Source: DASWNP01 sp036399175 (lineage in GTDB: Bacteria > Acidobacteriota > Blastocatellia > Pyrinomonadales > Pyrinomonadaceae). Taken from it: DNA of 64,000 nucleotides. A model generated the notes under the pieces. That model was not told the origin of the DNA. It saw nothing but the letters and a program-made list of their open reading frames with translations, and ran no database searches. The stretch is taken from the NCBI GenBank assembly GCA_036399175.1, contig DASWNP010000055.1:1-64000 (forward strand), read 5' to 3'. The translations under genes and the position numbers were made by a program. Shown here in pieces: positions 50,555 to 58,525 of this stretch. The first letter of the stretch is position 1, and each line of letters starts with the position of its first letter.

Positions 50555-51982
50555 TCAGATGCGGCGCATGAGATTGTAGTCGCGCAGACGACGGTAGAGC
50601 GTCGAGGGCGAGATGCCGAGGATTTCGGCGGTCTTGCCTCGATGCCAGCCCGTCTGTTCGAGTGCGGCGAGAATCTGTTGACGCTCGACTTCGCGCAGGG
50701 GCGGCGTGCCCTGCGGCGTCGCTCCGACGGCGGCGACAGGTGCGACGGCGGACGCGGCGCTCGCAGTTGTAGCCGTACTGGCTGCGAAGGTTTGCGAAGG
50801 ATTGGCGATTTCGGGCGGCAATTCGGCGGGCGTGATGAGACTGTCGTTGGCGAGCAGCATGGCGCGCTCAAGCGTGTTGCGAAGCTGGCGGACGTTGCCC
50901 GGCCAATGGTAGCTGCGAAGCGCGGCGAGGGATTCGGGCGCGAGCTGCGGCGGGTGCGTGCCGCCGAGCTTCTTGAGGAGGTGGTTGCAGAGCGGCTCGA
51001 TGTCTTCGGCGCGCTCGCGCAGGGGCGGCAGAGAGATTTGGAAGCCGTTGATGCGATAGAGCAGGTCGGCGCGGAAGCGCCCGTCGCCGACCACCTCGTT
51101 CACGTCGCGGTTCGTCGCCGCGATGATGCGGACGTTGACCTGTACCTTCCTGACCGCGCCGACGCGATAGAAGGAGTTGGTCTCGATGGCGCGCAGCAGC
51201 TTCGATTGAAGCTGCGCGGGAAGCTCGGTCACTTCGTCGAGAAAAATCGTGCCGTTGTCAGCCAATTCCCAGAGTCCGAGCTTGCGTCCCTTCGCGCCAG
51301 AGAAGGCTCCGGCCTCGTGGCCGAAGAGTTCCGATTCAAGCAGGGATTCCTGTATGGCCGCGCAGTTCAAATCGATGAAAGAGCCCTCAGCGCGCTTCGA
51401 GAGGCGGTGGATGGCGTGTGCGACCAGCTCTTTTCCCGTGCCGCTCTCGCCCGTCAGGAGCACGGACGCGTCAGAAGGCGCGACGCGCTCGACCAGCCGC
51501 ATCACTTCGCGCATCGCGTCGGAGACGTAGACAATCTCGGGCGTCTCGCTCTGGCGCGCGAGCTGCGCGCGGAGTCTCTGGTTATCGACGCGGAGGCGTT
51601 TCTTTTCCGCCGCCTGCTTGACGAGCACGTCCAATTCCGAGATGTGATAGGGCTTCGAGAGATAATCGTAAGCGCCGAGCTTCATCGCCTCGATGGCCGT
51701 CTCGACGGTGGCGTGCCCGGTGAGCATGATGACTTCCGGCGGGTTGGGTCGCTGGTGGACGCGACGCAAAAGCTCCATGCCATCCATGCGCGGCATGTTG
51801 ATGTCGCAGAGCATCACCTCGACGTTGCTCTCTTCCAGAAGCTTCAGAGCAGCTTCGCCGTCGGGAGCGACGCGCACGTCGTGGCCGAGTCGCTGAAGCT
51901 CTTTTTGAATGACCAGACGCAGGTTGGCTTCGTCTTCGGCCACGACGATTCTGGCCGGCTGCGGTGAGTTATTCTCGCTCAA
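50555..51982 (-). CDS. NtrC-family sigma-54 response regulator
   Basis: A 475-residue regulator. Receiver domain at residues 12-125 (VVAEDEANLRLVIQKEL; phosphorylation Asp in MLCDINMPRMDG near residue 58; TGHATVETA; KPYHISEL). AAA+ domain at about 150-385 (GESGTGKE; NGTIFLDEVTELP). The sigma-54 contact loop reads GAFSGA instead of GAFTGA. Fis-type helix-turn-helix at the C-terminus (KTAEILGISPSTLYRRL). The start ATG overlaps the end of the histidine kinase gene (51979-51982), so the pair is translationally coupled and forms a two-component system. Target genes are not evident. Confidence 0.94.
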   Translation of the reverse strand: MSENNSPQPARIVVAEDEANLRLVIQKELQRLGHDVRVAPDGEAALKLLEESNVEVMLCDINMPRMDGMELLRRVHQRPNPPEVIMLTGHATVETAIEAMKLGAYDYLSKPYHISELDVLVKQAAEKKRLRVDNQRLRAQLARQSETPEIVYVSDAMREVMRLVERVAPSDASVLLTGESGTGKELVAHAIHRLSKRAEGSFIDLNCAAIQESLLESELFGHEAGAFSGAKGRKLGLWELADNGTIFLDEVTELPAQLQSKLLRAIETNSFYRVGAVRKVQVNVRIIAATNRDVNEVVGDGRFRADLLYRINGFQISLPPLRERAEDIEPLCNHLLKKLGGTHPPQLAPESLAALRSYHWPGNVRQLRNTLERAMLLANDSLITPAELPPEIANPSQTFAASTATTASAASAVAPVAAVGATPQGTPPLREVERQQILAALEQTGWHRGKTAEILGISPSTLYRRLRDYNLMRRI

Positions 51983-54039
51983 GCTGTTCGGTCTCCATCA
52001 GGGGAAGTCGCAGGCAGCGTCAGTGTGAAAGTCGTTCCGCGCCCCAACGTCGATTCGACGCTGATGCGCCCGCCATGCTCTTCTACAATACCATAACAGA
52101 CGGCCAGTCCGAGCCCCGTCCCGCGCCCCACTTCTTTGGTCGTGAAGAAGGGATCGAAAATCTTCGGCAGAATCTCCTGCGCAATCCCGACGCCCGTATC
52201 GCTCACCTCGACGACGACCGTCCCCGCCTCGCCCGAGCGCGTTCGCATCGTCAGCGTTCCGCCCTGCGCCATGGCGTCGATGGCGTTTTCGGCGAGGATG
52301 ATGACGGCCTGCTGCAACTGCCCTTCGTCGCCGAGGACTTGCGCCTGCTGGTCGTCGGCTTCGACGACTATCTCAACGCGCTCGCCGCGACGTTGATGCA
52401 GCAGCAGACGCGCCGCCAGCTCGACGACATCCGAGATGTAGAAGGGCATGTGTCGCCCGTGACGGGCGCGGCTGAAATCGAGCAGGCCGTTGGTAATCAT
52501 CTTGCAGCGAAAAGCCTCGCTGCGAATGAGCTGCAAATACTCGCGCAGGTCTGCCACTTCCATTGACTCCCCGAAGACGCCTTCGGCGGCGCGCGACTCC
52601 AAAGCCTCCGCGCACGCCGAGATGGTTGCGAGCGGGTTGTTGATTTCGTGCACGACGCCTGCGGCCAGGCGACCGACCGCCGCGAGCTTTTCCGTTCGCA
52701 TCATGGCGCGGTTGGCCTCGATGCGAGAGGTGATGTCTTCGCCGACGGTGATGACGTGCGAAACTTCGCCGTGCTCGTCGCGCATCGGGACTTTGCTGAC
52801 GAGCCAGTGTTTGGTCTCGCCGTCGGCGTTGGTCGTCTCCTGCTCGATGCGCTCGATTTGCCCGGTCTCGAAGGCGCGGCGAAATTCGTCTTCGAGCTTT
52901 TTGCGCGGTTGCTTCGTCAGGACAGAGAAGATGTTTCGACCGAGCACGTCGCGGCGAGGAATGCCCTGACCTCCAAGCTCGCGGTTGCGATTCCATGCGA
53001 CGACGCGGTAGTCGCGGTCAACGGCGTAGAGCGAGACGGGCAGCGTGTCGATGATGGCTTCGGTGAAGCGACGCTGCGCCTCGGCCTCGGCTGTTCGCCT
53101 TTCGACCTCTTTGGCGAGCGTGACGGAATTTGCTCGCGCGGCTTCGTAGAGCGAAGAGATGTGTGCGGCGAGCGCGGCCTGCTGCGCGGCGGCATCGACG
53201 AGGCGGCTCTCGGTTGCGCCGCAATCTTCCGCACGGTCGAAGGCGACGATGAGCGCGCCGAGCGCCCGCCCGTCGAAGCGAAGCGGCGCGACGTATTCGA
53301 GCGTGTGCTTCTCATCGCGCAGGAAAAACTCTCCGGTCGCTTCCTGTCTCAAAGATGCCGAAGGCGAGCCCGCGAGCCACGCCTGCAAACGTTCGAGACG
53401 CAGAAGCGACGCCCCCTCGGCGCTGCCTTCGCGGTCGAAGACGCAGGTCGCGGCGTCGAATCCTGCTTCCGGCTTCGACTCCATCAGGACGGCGGCGCAG
53501 AGCGTCGCATTTGTCGCCTCGTAGGTCGCGCCCGCAACGCGTCGTACCACCTGAAGCGGCTCAAGCGCGCGGAGCAGCCCGCGCCCCAAGTCTGCCAGGA
53601 AACCAAGCTCACGATTGCTGCCTTCGAGAGCACGCTCGCGTTGCGCGGCTTCGAGGTGCGCGCCGACGCGCGAGACAAGCTCTCGCGGCGTGGAATACTT
53701 GACGACGAAATCGTCAGCTCCGGCGGCAAACGCGCCGACTTTGTATTCCTCAGTTTCGTGTGAAGAGATAATGATAATCGGCAGGCGCTTGGTGGCCGCC
53801 TGCGCGCGCAGCAGGCGGCAGAGCGCGAGGCCATCGACGCCGGGCAGCTCGATGTCGAGCAGGATGAGGTCGCAGCCCTCCTGATGAAGCTTACGCAGGG
53901 CGGAAGGCGCGTCGGCGGCGTGAATCACATGATGGCCTTCCTCTTCAAAGGTGCGCCTGAGCGAGCGTCGCATCTGCGCGTCGTCGTCAACAATCAAAAG
54001 CCTCGCGGTTTTCACGCCGGTTGTAGAGAGAGATGACAT
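51979..54039 (-). CDS. hybrid sensor histidine kinase (receiver-GAF-PAS-HisKA-HATPase)
   Basis: About 686 residues. An N-terminal receiver domain (LLIVDDDAQMRRSLRRTF, DLILLDIELPGVDGLALC) precedes a GAF-like domain (about 165-315), a coiled coil and a PAS domain (FTEAIIDTLPVSLYAVDRDYRVVAWN at about 340). The HisKA box is RLAAGVVHEINNPLATISAC, with the phosphorylated His, and the ATPase domain has GVGIAQEILPKIFDPFFTTKEVGRGTGLGLAV. No membrane helix is present, so it is a cytoplasmic sensor. It overlaps the sigma-54 regulator gene. The frame is open to 54111, but ATG 54039 begins the domain sequence. The signal is unknown. Confidence 0.9.
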   Translation of the reverse strand: MSSLSTTGVKTARLLIVDDDAQMRRSLRRTFEEEGHHVIHAADAPSALRKLHQEGCDLILLDIELPGVDGLALCRLLRAQAATKRLPIIIISSHETEEYKVGAFAAGADDFVVKYSTPRELVSRVGAHLEAAQRERALEGSNRELGFLADLGRGLLRALEPLQVVRRVAGATYEATNATLCAAVLMESKPEAGFDAATCVFDREGSAEGASLLRLERLQAWLAGSPSASLRQEATGEFFLRDEKHTLEYVAPLRFDGRALGALIVAFDRAEDCGATESRLVDAAAQQAALAAHISSLYEAARANSVTLAKEVERRTAEAEAQRRFTEAIIDTLPVSLYAVDRDYRVVAWNRNRELGGQGIPRRDVLGRNIFSVLTKQPRKKLEDEFRRAFETGQIERIEQETTNADGETKHWLVSKVPMRDEHGEVSHVITVGEDITSRIEANRAMMRTEKLAAVGRLAAGVVHEINNPLATISACAEALESRAAEGVFGESMEVADLREYLQLIRSEAFRCKMITNGLLDFSRARHGRHMPFYISDVVELAARLLLHQRRGERVEIVVEADDQQAQVLGDEGQLQQAVIILAENAIDAMAQGGTLTMRTRSGEAGTVVVEVSDTGVGIAQEILPKIFDPFFTTKEVGRGTGLGLAVCYGIVEEHGGRISVESTLGRGTTFTLTLPATSPDGDRTA

Positions 54040-54213
54040 CGGGTTGCAAACTCTGGAATTGCTATGGGATTTTCGTTTCGGCCTGGGGGGCTTTGGCGGC
54101 CGTCGGTTCAAGTCTGGCGATTTCGGTCGGCGCTGGCGGGAAGTTCCTCCAAAGCAGAAGAGCCCGCACGCCCTCTCTGAATTGAAAGCGATACAGGCGG
54201 GAAAGTCAAGAAA

Positions 54214-54300
54214 AGGATGAACGCGGAACGATGAACGCGGAACGATAAAACCAAAGCTTTCGTCTTTAGTTCATCATTCCGCGTTCCGCGTTCATCGTTT
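54214..54300. repeat. heptad-repeat inverted repeat, GAACGCG/GAACGAT subfamily
   Basis: Left arm 54214-54247 (GAACGCG and GAACGAT alternating). Right arm 54269-54300. Apex AAAACCAAAGCTTTCGTCTTTA. It ends at the stop codon of the GGDEF gene. Confidence 0.85.
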
Positions 54301-56851
54301 AGTTGATTGCTGTCGAGGCGAGAGTGTCGGTGTTGAGGGCGGATTTGTCGGCGAGGGTGCGTTCCTGTTGTTTGTGGTCTGACTTGACGGAGTACATGGC
54401 TTTGTCGGCGGCGATGAGGAGTTGGTCGAGGGTGTCGCCGTCTGTGCCGTAGGTGGCAGCGCCGACGCTGATGCCGACGCGTGCGTAGTTGTCGGGACGC
54501 ACGCGCAGCGCGAAGCGTGAGACGGCTGTCTCGATGCGCTCGCTCAGCTCCGAGACCTGCTCGGCATTGGTGTCCTGCACGATGGCGACGAACTCGTCTC
54601 CGGCATAGCGTGCGAGGAAATCGTACTCGCGCAGTTGCGCCTGAAGGATGCGCGCCATTTCGCGCAGGACGTGGTCGCCGGTCTTGTGGCCGAAGGTGTC
54701 GTTGACCTGCTTGAAGTGGTCGAGGTCGAGCATGATGACCTGGAAGGGGCGGCGCGTGCGGCGCGCGCGCGAGGCTTCCTGGTCGAAGCGCAGGTGGAGC
54801 GAGCGAGCGTTGGGGAGACCCGTGAGCGTATCGGTGAGCGCGTTGGATTTGGTCTCGGCGTGGTGGATGGCGTTGGCGACGGCGTCGGAGGCGAGATGCA
54901 CGATGGTATCGAGGATGCGCGTATGGTCGCCGGTGTAGCGTCGCGGCTCGAAGGAATAGACGGCGATTGCGCCGAGCATGCGTTCGTCTTTGACGAGCGG
55001 CAGCGCAATCATCGAGCGATATTCGGTGTCGGGCTCAAGCTCGACGCCGACGAAATCGAGCATGGCGTCGAACTGCGTGGCCGGGAGACGATTGGCGAGC
55101 ACGAAGCCGACCACGCCCTCGCCGGGTGCGACGCAGCGCTCGCGCAGCGCCGCCGCGTTTCGCCCCGCCACGTGCGCGGCGGTGGCGTAGCCCTTTATCT
55201 CGTCGAAGAGATAGACGGCGCAGGTGTCGAAGGGAACGATGTGGCCGACCTTGTTGACGAGCACGGAGACCGTCTCTTCGATGTCTAAGGAAGAGCCGAA
55301 GGTGCTGGCGATTTCGTAGAGGGCGTAGACCTCTCGGTGGGCGTCCTTGATTTGGTCGAGATAGGCGGGCGGCGTGAAGGTTGTCGGCGTCGCGGATGCG
55401 GCCTCGCCCTCACGCGGTTTGCCGTTGCGCTGATGCCGGCGCTCAGCCTCCGAATGATAAGACGCTCCTTCGAGCAGCGCGCGCGGCTCGCATTCTTCGT
55501 TGGTGAAGCCGTGCTGGTTGAGGCCGAGTGTGGCAACCTCGCGCTCGAACTCGGGCAGGTGCTTGATGAAAAGCTCGACGACGCGCGGGTCGAAGTGCGT
55601 GCCCGCGCCCTGTTGCAGCAGTTGCGTGGCCTCTTCGCGCGTGCGTCCGCGACGGTAGGGACGGTCTTCGCGCACCGAGTCGAAGCAATCGACGACGGAG
55701 AGAATGCGCGCCGTTATCGGTATCTCTTCGCCCTTCAGGTTGTCGGGGTATCCTTCGCCGTCCCAGCGCTCGTGATGCGAGCGCACGATGGGGACGACCG
55801 GATAAGGGAAATTCACTCGTTCGAGAATCTGCGCGCCGACCGACGTGTGTATCTTCATCTTGTCGAACTCGGCGGCGGTGAGTTTTCCAGGCTTGTTGAG
55901 GATGTGGTCGGGTACGGCGAGCTTGCCGATGTCGTGCAGGAGCGCGCCCGCCTTGAGGGCTTTTATCTCGCTCGGCGAGAGCCCCATCAACTCGCCCATG
56001 CGCGCGGTGTAGAGCTGCACGCGGCGGACGTGGCAGTGCGTCGTCTGGTCTTTGGCGTCGATGGCGGTGGCGAGCGCTTCGACGGTGGCGAGGTGAATGC
56101 GGCTCGTCTCGGCGGCCTCGCGCGTCTGTTCGTTGACGCGGTCGAAGTAAGTCTTGTAAGTCGCGTAGGTCGCGGCGATGACGGGCACGCTCAGCAGCAC
56201 GTAGAGCAGCCCGAAGCTCTTGATGGCTTCGTAGACGAAGCCTGCGGCCATCGCACCGGCGAAGAACGTCCACGAAGTCCAGAGATAACCGTCGCGCCAC
56301 GACTGCCAGACCGAGCGCCCGCTCTTGAGAGACGAGAAGAGGGCGACCAGAGAGCCGTTGACGAGATACTGCGCGAGCGCCATCGAGACGAGCGGCAAAA
56401 GCAGTTGTCCGAGGCCGAGCGGCGAGCTTGTCCCGACCACTTCGAGACGATGGCCGGTCGAGAGTTCAAGCATCCAGTAGAAGACGCGACTGGCGACGAG
56501 CACGCTCAAGCCCATGACGGCGGGAGCGAGGAGCCAGCTCGTTATGCGACGGCTGGTGCGGCGCGAGCTTCGGAAAGAATCGATGATGCCGAGCAGGACG
56601 GCTGAAGGGCTGCCGAGAAAGATTGCGCCGAGAAAGATGAAAGCGTCGGCGACGGTGACGGTGGCAATCGTGTTCGGGATAGGGATAGGGCGGGCGCTGG
56701 AGATGACGACGAGACTCAGGAGAACGAGCAACTGCGCCCACTCAAAGGCGCTGAAGGCCAGACAGGAGACGAGAGCCCAGATGCACGCCACTGCTCCGAG
56801 CGCGACCGACGCGAACCAGTAGAGCCTGGCCGCGCGATTGTAGTCTGACAT
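54299..56851 (-). CDS. membrane HD-GYP / GAF / GGDEF cyclic di-GMP enzyme
   Basis: An 850-residue protein, probably bifunctional for cyclic di-GMP. An N-terminal membrane region of about six to seven helices (residues about 10-215) is followed by an HD-GYP phosphodiesterase domain (GALLHDIGKLAVPDHIL and HHERWDGEGYP near residues 285-350). A GAF domain follows (about 505-655, VGHIVPFDTCAVYLFDE) and a GGDEF cyclase domain (about 670-825) whose active site reads ARYAGDEFVAIV, A replacing the first G of GGDEF. Synthesis and hydrolysis in one chain is unusual. ATG 56851 with GGTGAG upstream is chosen; the frame runs to 57223. A heptad repeat lies at its 3' end. Confidence 0.92.
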   Translation of the reverse strand: MSDYNRAARLYWFASVALGAVACIWALVSCLAFSAFEWAQLLVLLSLVVISSARPIPIPNTIATVTVADAFIFLGAIFLGSPSAVLLGIIDSFRSSRRTSRRITSWLLAPAVMGLSVLVASRVFYWMLELSTGHRLEVVGTSSPLGLGQLLLPLVSMALAQYLVNGSLVALFSSLKSGRSVWQSWRDGYLWTSWTFFAGAMAAGFVYEAIKSFGLLYVLLSVPVIAATYATYKTYFDRVNEQTREAAETSRIHLATVEALATAIDAKDQTTHCHVRRVQLYTARMGELMGLSPSEIKALKAGALLHDIGKLAVPDHILNKPGKLTAAEFDKMKIHTSVGAQILERVNFPYPVVPIVRSHHERWDGEGYPDNLKGEEIPITARILSVVDCFDSVREDRPYRRGRTREEATQLLQQGAGTHFDPRVVELFIKHLPEFEREVATLGLNQHGFTNEECEPRALLEGASYHSEAERRHQRNGKPREGEAASATPTTFTPPAYLDQIKDAHREVYALYEIASTFGSSLDIEETVSVLVNKVGHIVPFDTCAVYLFDEIKGYATAAHVAGRNAAALRERCVAPGEGVVGFVLANRLPATQFDAMLDFVGVELEPDTEYRSMIALPLVKDERMLGAIAVYSFEPRRYTGDHTRILDTIVHLASDAVANAIHHAETKSNALTDTLTGLPNARSLHLRFDQEASRARRTRRPFQVIMLDLDHFKQVNDTFGHKTGDHVLREMARILQAQLREYDFLARYAGDEFVAIVQDTNAEQVSELSERIETAVSRFALRVRPDNYARVGISVGAATYGTDGDTLDQLLIAADKAMYSVKSDHKQQERTLADKSALNTDTLASTAIN

Positions 56852-57050
56852 GTCGATGAATCTCACCCCGTCCTCCGGCAGCGTTGCTGCGGTTCTTATG
56901 TAGACAAGCCTTAACTTCCGAGCCCTGCGAGTAGAATCTCTTTCGTGCGCGAGCGGCTGAAGAGAGAGCCGGTCACTTGTCGCTCGGGGTCGAATCTCTT
57001 CGAGCGTTTGCGCTGGCCGGAAAAGGCTTCGGCCGGTGCGAGAAAACGCC

Positions 57051-57101
57051 CGTCGCCGAGAGCGAGTTGCGGGAGCAAATCGCTTCTCGCTCTCGGCGAC
57101 G
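57051..57101. repeat. 16-bp-stem hairpin with neighbouring 9-bp hairpin
   Basis: CGTCGCCGAGAGCGAG and its exact complement are 19 bases apart. A second stem (GGCGGGCG) follows at 57112-57139. Together they make the region strongly structured. Confidence 0.7.
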
Positions 57102-57213
57102 GAGGGGCAAGCGGCGGGCGTTGGCACTCGCCCGCCGTTCAGGGGTGAGAAACTTGCGCAGGCTCTCTCCGGGCAAAAGTGAAAGCCTGCGGCATCGGCG
57201 GTCGCTCGCATCC

Positions 57214-57311
57214 GTGTTGTCAAGAAATTGGTGCGGCTTTACGAACTCCGTGCGGAGAGTTCGTGAAGCGCTATCTAGCGCTTCTGCAAGCCGCACACTA
57301 TCTCTTAACAA
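57214..57311. mobile_element. cloverleaf-like palindromic element (MITE-like)
   Basis: Terminal inverted repeats of about 25 bp share GTTGT, AAGA and GTGCGGCTT blocks (57215-57239 with 57288-57311). They enclose two hairpins, ACGAACTC/GAGTTCGT and GAAGCGC/GCGCTTC, giving a three-way junction when folded. There is no ORF. The layout suggests a non-autonomous transposable element or a structured RNA. Confidence 0.6.
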
Positions 57312-57627
57312 CCGGCGTGCCGCGAGCGTGTTCGTAGCGAGTTGAAGCGAAAAGCGCGGATTAAGCGGGTCGGCGTGCGCGAGGCGAGAGTTAGTTCTGC
57401 GCGGGCTTTAACGAATTGTAATCAACGTGACGGGTCAGATTGATGCCTCGGTCAGAATGGGAAGTGAGATTGATGAGCGAGGCGGGCGCGGCGTCGATTG
57501 GATGGAGGGAAGAAGATTCAACGTCGAGTTTGGAGAGACGAGCCGGAGAGGGAGCGCAAGTGCTTCGAGTGCTGGTCTCTCTCCGCGCTCTCTGTATCTC
57601 TGCGGCGTGATGAGTCTTCGTCGAAGC

Positions 57628-58308
57628 TTATTCCTGTTGGAGAAGCTCGGTCGTGTGGTCGGTGACGCTGCGCGTGGGAGCGGCGAGCGCGGCGTTGCGG
57701 GCGGCGGCGCGCGCTTCTTCGAGTTGGGCTGCTTCGTCGAGCGGAGCGGCTGCGGGCAGTTGTTTCGAGGGACGGATGAGCAGCCCCGAAACGATTCTGC
57801 CGATGCCGGAGAAGACGGGCACTGCGCCGACGAGCCAGAGGGTTTGGATGACGGGCTCAAGCTCCAGAGGGATGCGCGCGAGGTCTGGCGGCGGAATCTT
57901 GAGGACGATTGCGCCCGCGAAGTTGTAGAGGAAGACCGAGAGGCCGACGCCTGTGAAGACGAGTCGGATGCCCTTGCCGATGGAGCGTTCGCGGCGCTGC
58001 TCGGGCGTCAGTGGTTGTCTTCTCCATGAGAAGGATGCTGGTTTGGATTTGGGTTTCGGCGTCGCGGTGTCGGCGCTTTTGGCTATCTCGTGTTTGACCT
58101 GTTCGAGGGCGCGAGACACGTCTTCCGTCACCTGCTCGACCTTGAGACTCTTGAGCGCCTCTTTGATTTTCGGCAGAGGCCCCCGGTCGCTGCGCGCGAT
58201 GGCTTCGCTCAGGCTGACGGCCTTCGCAATCACCTTCAGATTCGCGCCGCACGAGCGACAATATTGATAGCTCGAAGACGATTCCGTTCCACACTGCGGG
58301 CAGAACAT
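57628..58308 (-). CDS. zinc-ribbon membrane protein
   Basis: About 226 residues. The N-terminal zinc ribbon (MFCPQCGTESSSSYQYCRSCG) has two CxxC pairs. A soluble stretch of about 95 residues follows, then a basic segment (RREQ-like RRERSIGKGIRL) and two membrane helices (LVFTGVGLSVFLYNFAGAIVL near 130-150 and IQTLWLVGAVPVFSGIGRIV near 170-190). An Ala/Glu-rich tail closes the protein. ATG 58308 with AAGGTGA upstream is preferred. It sits next to another zinc-ribbon protein, the kinase gene upstream, and could share its function. No named family was recognised. Confidence 0.78.
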   Translation of the reverse strand: MFCPQCGTESSSSYQYCRSCGANLKVIAKAVSLSEAIARSDRGPLPKIKEALKSLKVEQVTEDVSRALEQVKHEIAKSADTATPKPKSKPASFSWRRQPLTPEQRRERSIGKGIRLVFTGVGLSVFLYNFAGAIVLKIPPPDLARIPLELEPVIQTLWLVGAVPVFSGIGRIVSGLLIRPSKQLPAAAPLDEAAQLEEARAAARNAALAAPTRSVTDHTTELLQQE

Positions 58309-58525
58309 ATTTTTCACCTTAGAGTTTTGAGACTGAAACAAAGGGGCGCAGCCCGGAGCTTCGGAGAAGGGCGACGCGAGCCGCTTCGGAGAGTCGCGCG
58401 GCGTCGGCCTATCTGCATCTGGCGTCGGTACGCACAGTCATACGAGAAAAGAGCGCCGCAGGTTCTCTTCGTGCGGCCGGTCGGGCGAAAGCAACTTCTT
58501 GCGGTATCTTCACCGCCGCTCTTCC

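Larger units (their letters stand above)
56852..57627. other. gene-free region with hairpins and a MITE-like element
   Basis: About 775 bases with no supported gene on either strand. It carries a long hairpin (57051-57101), a second hairpin (57112-57139) and a compound palindrome (57214-57311) described separately. 57320-57627 shows nothing else that I can name. Confidence 0.6.
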
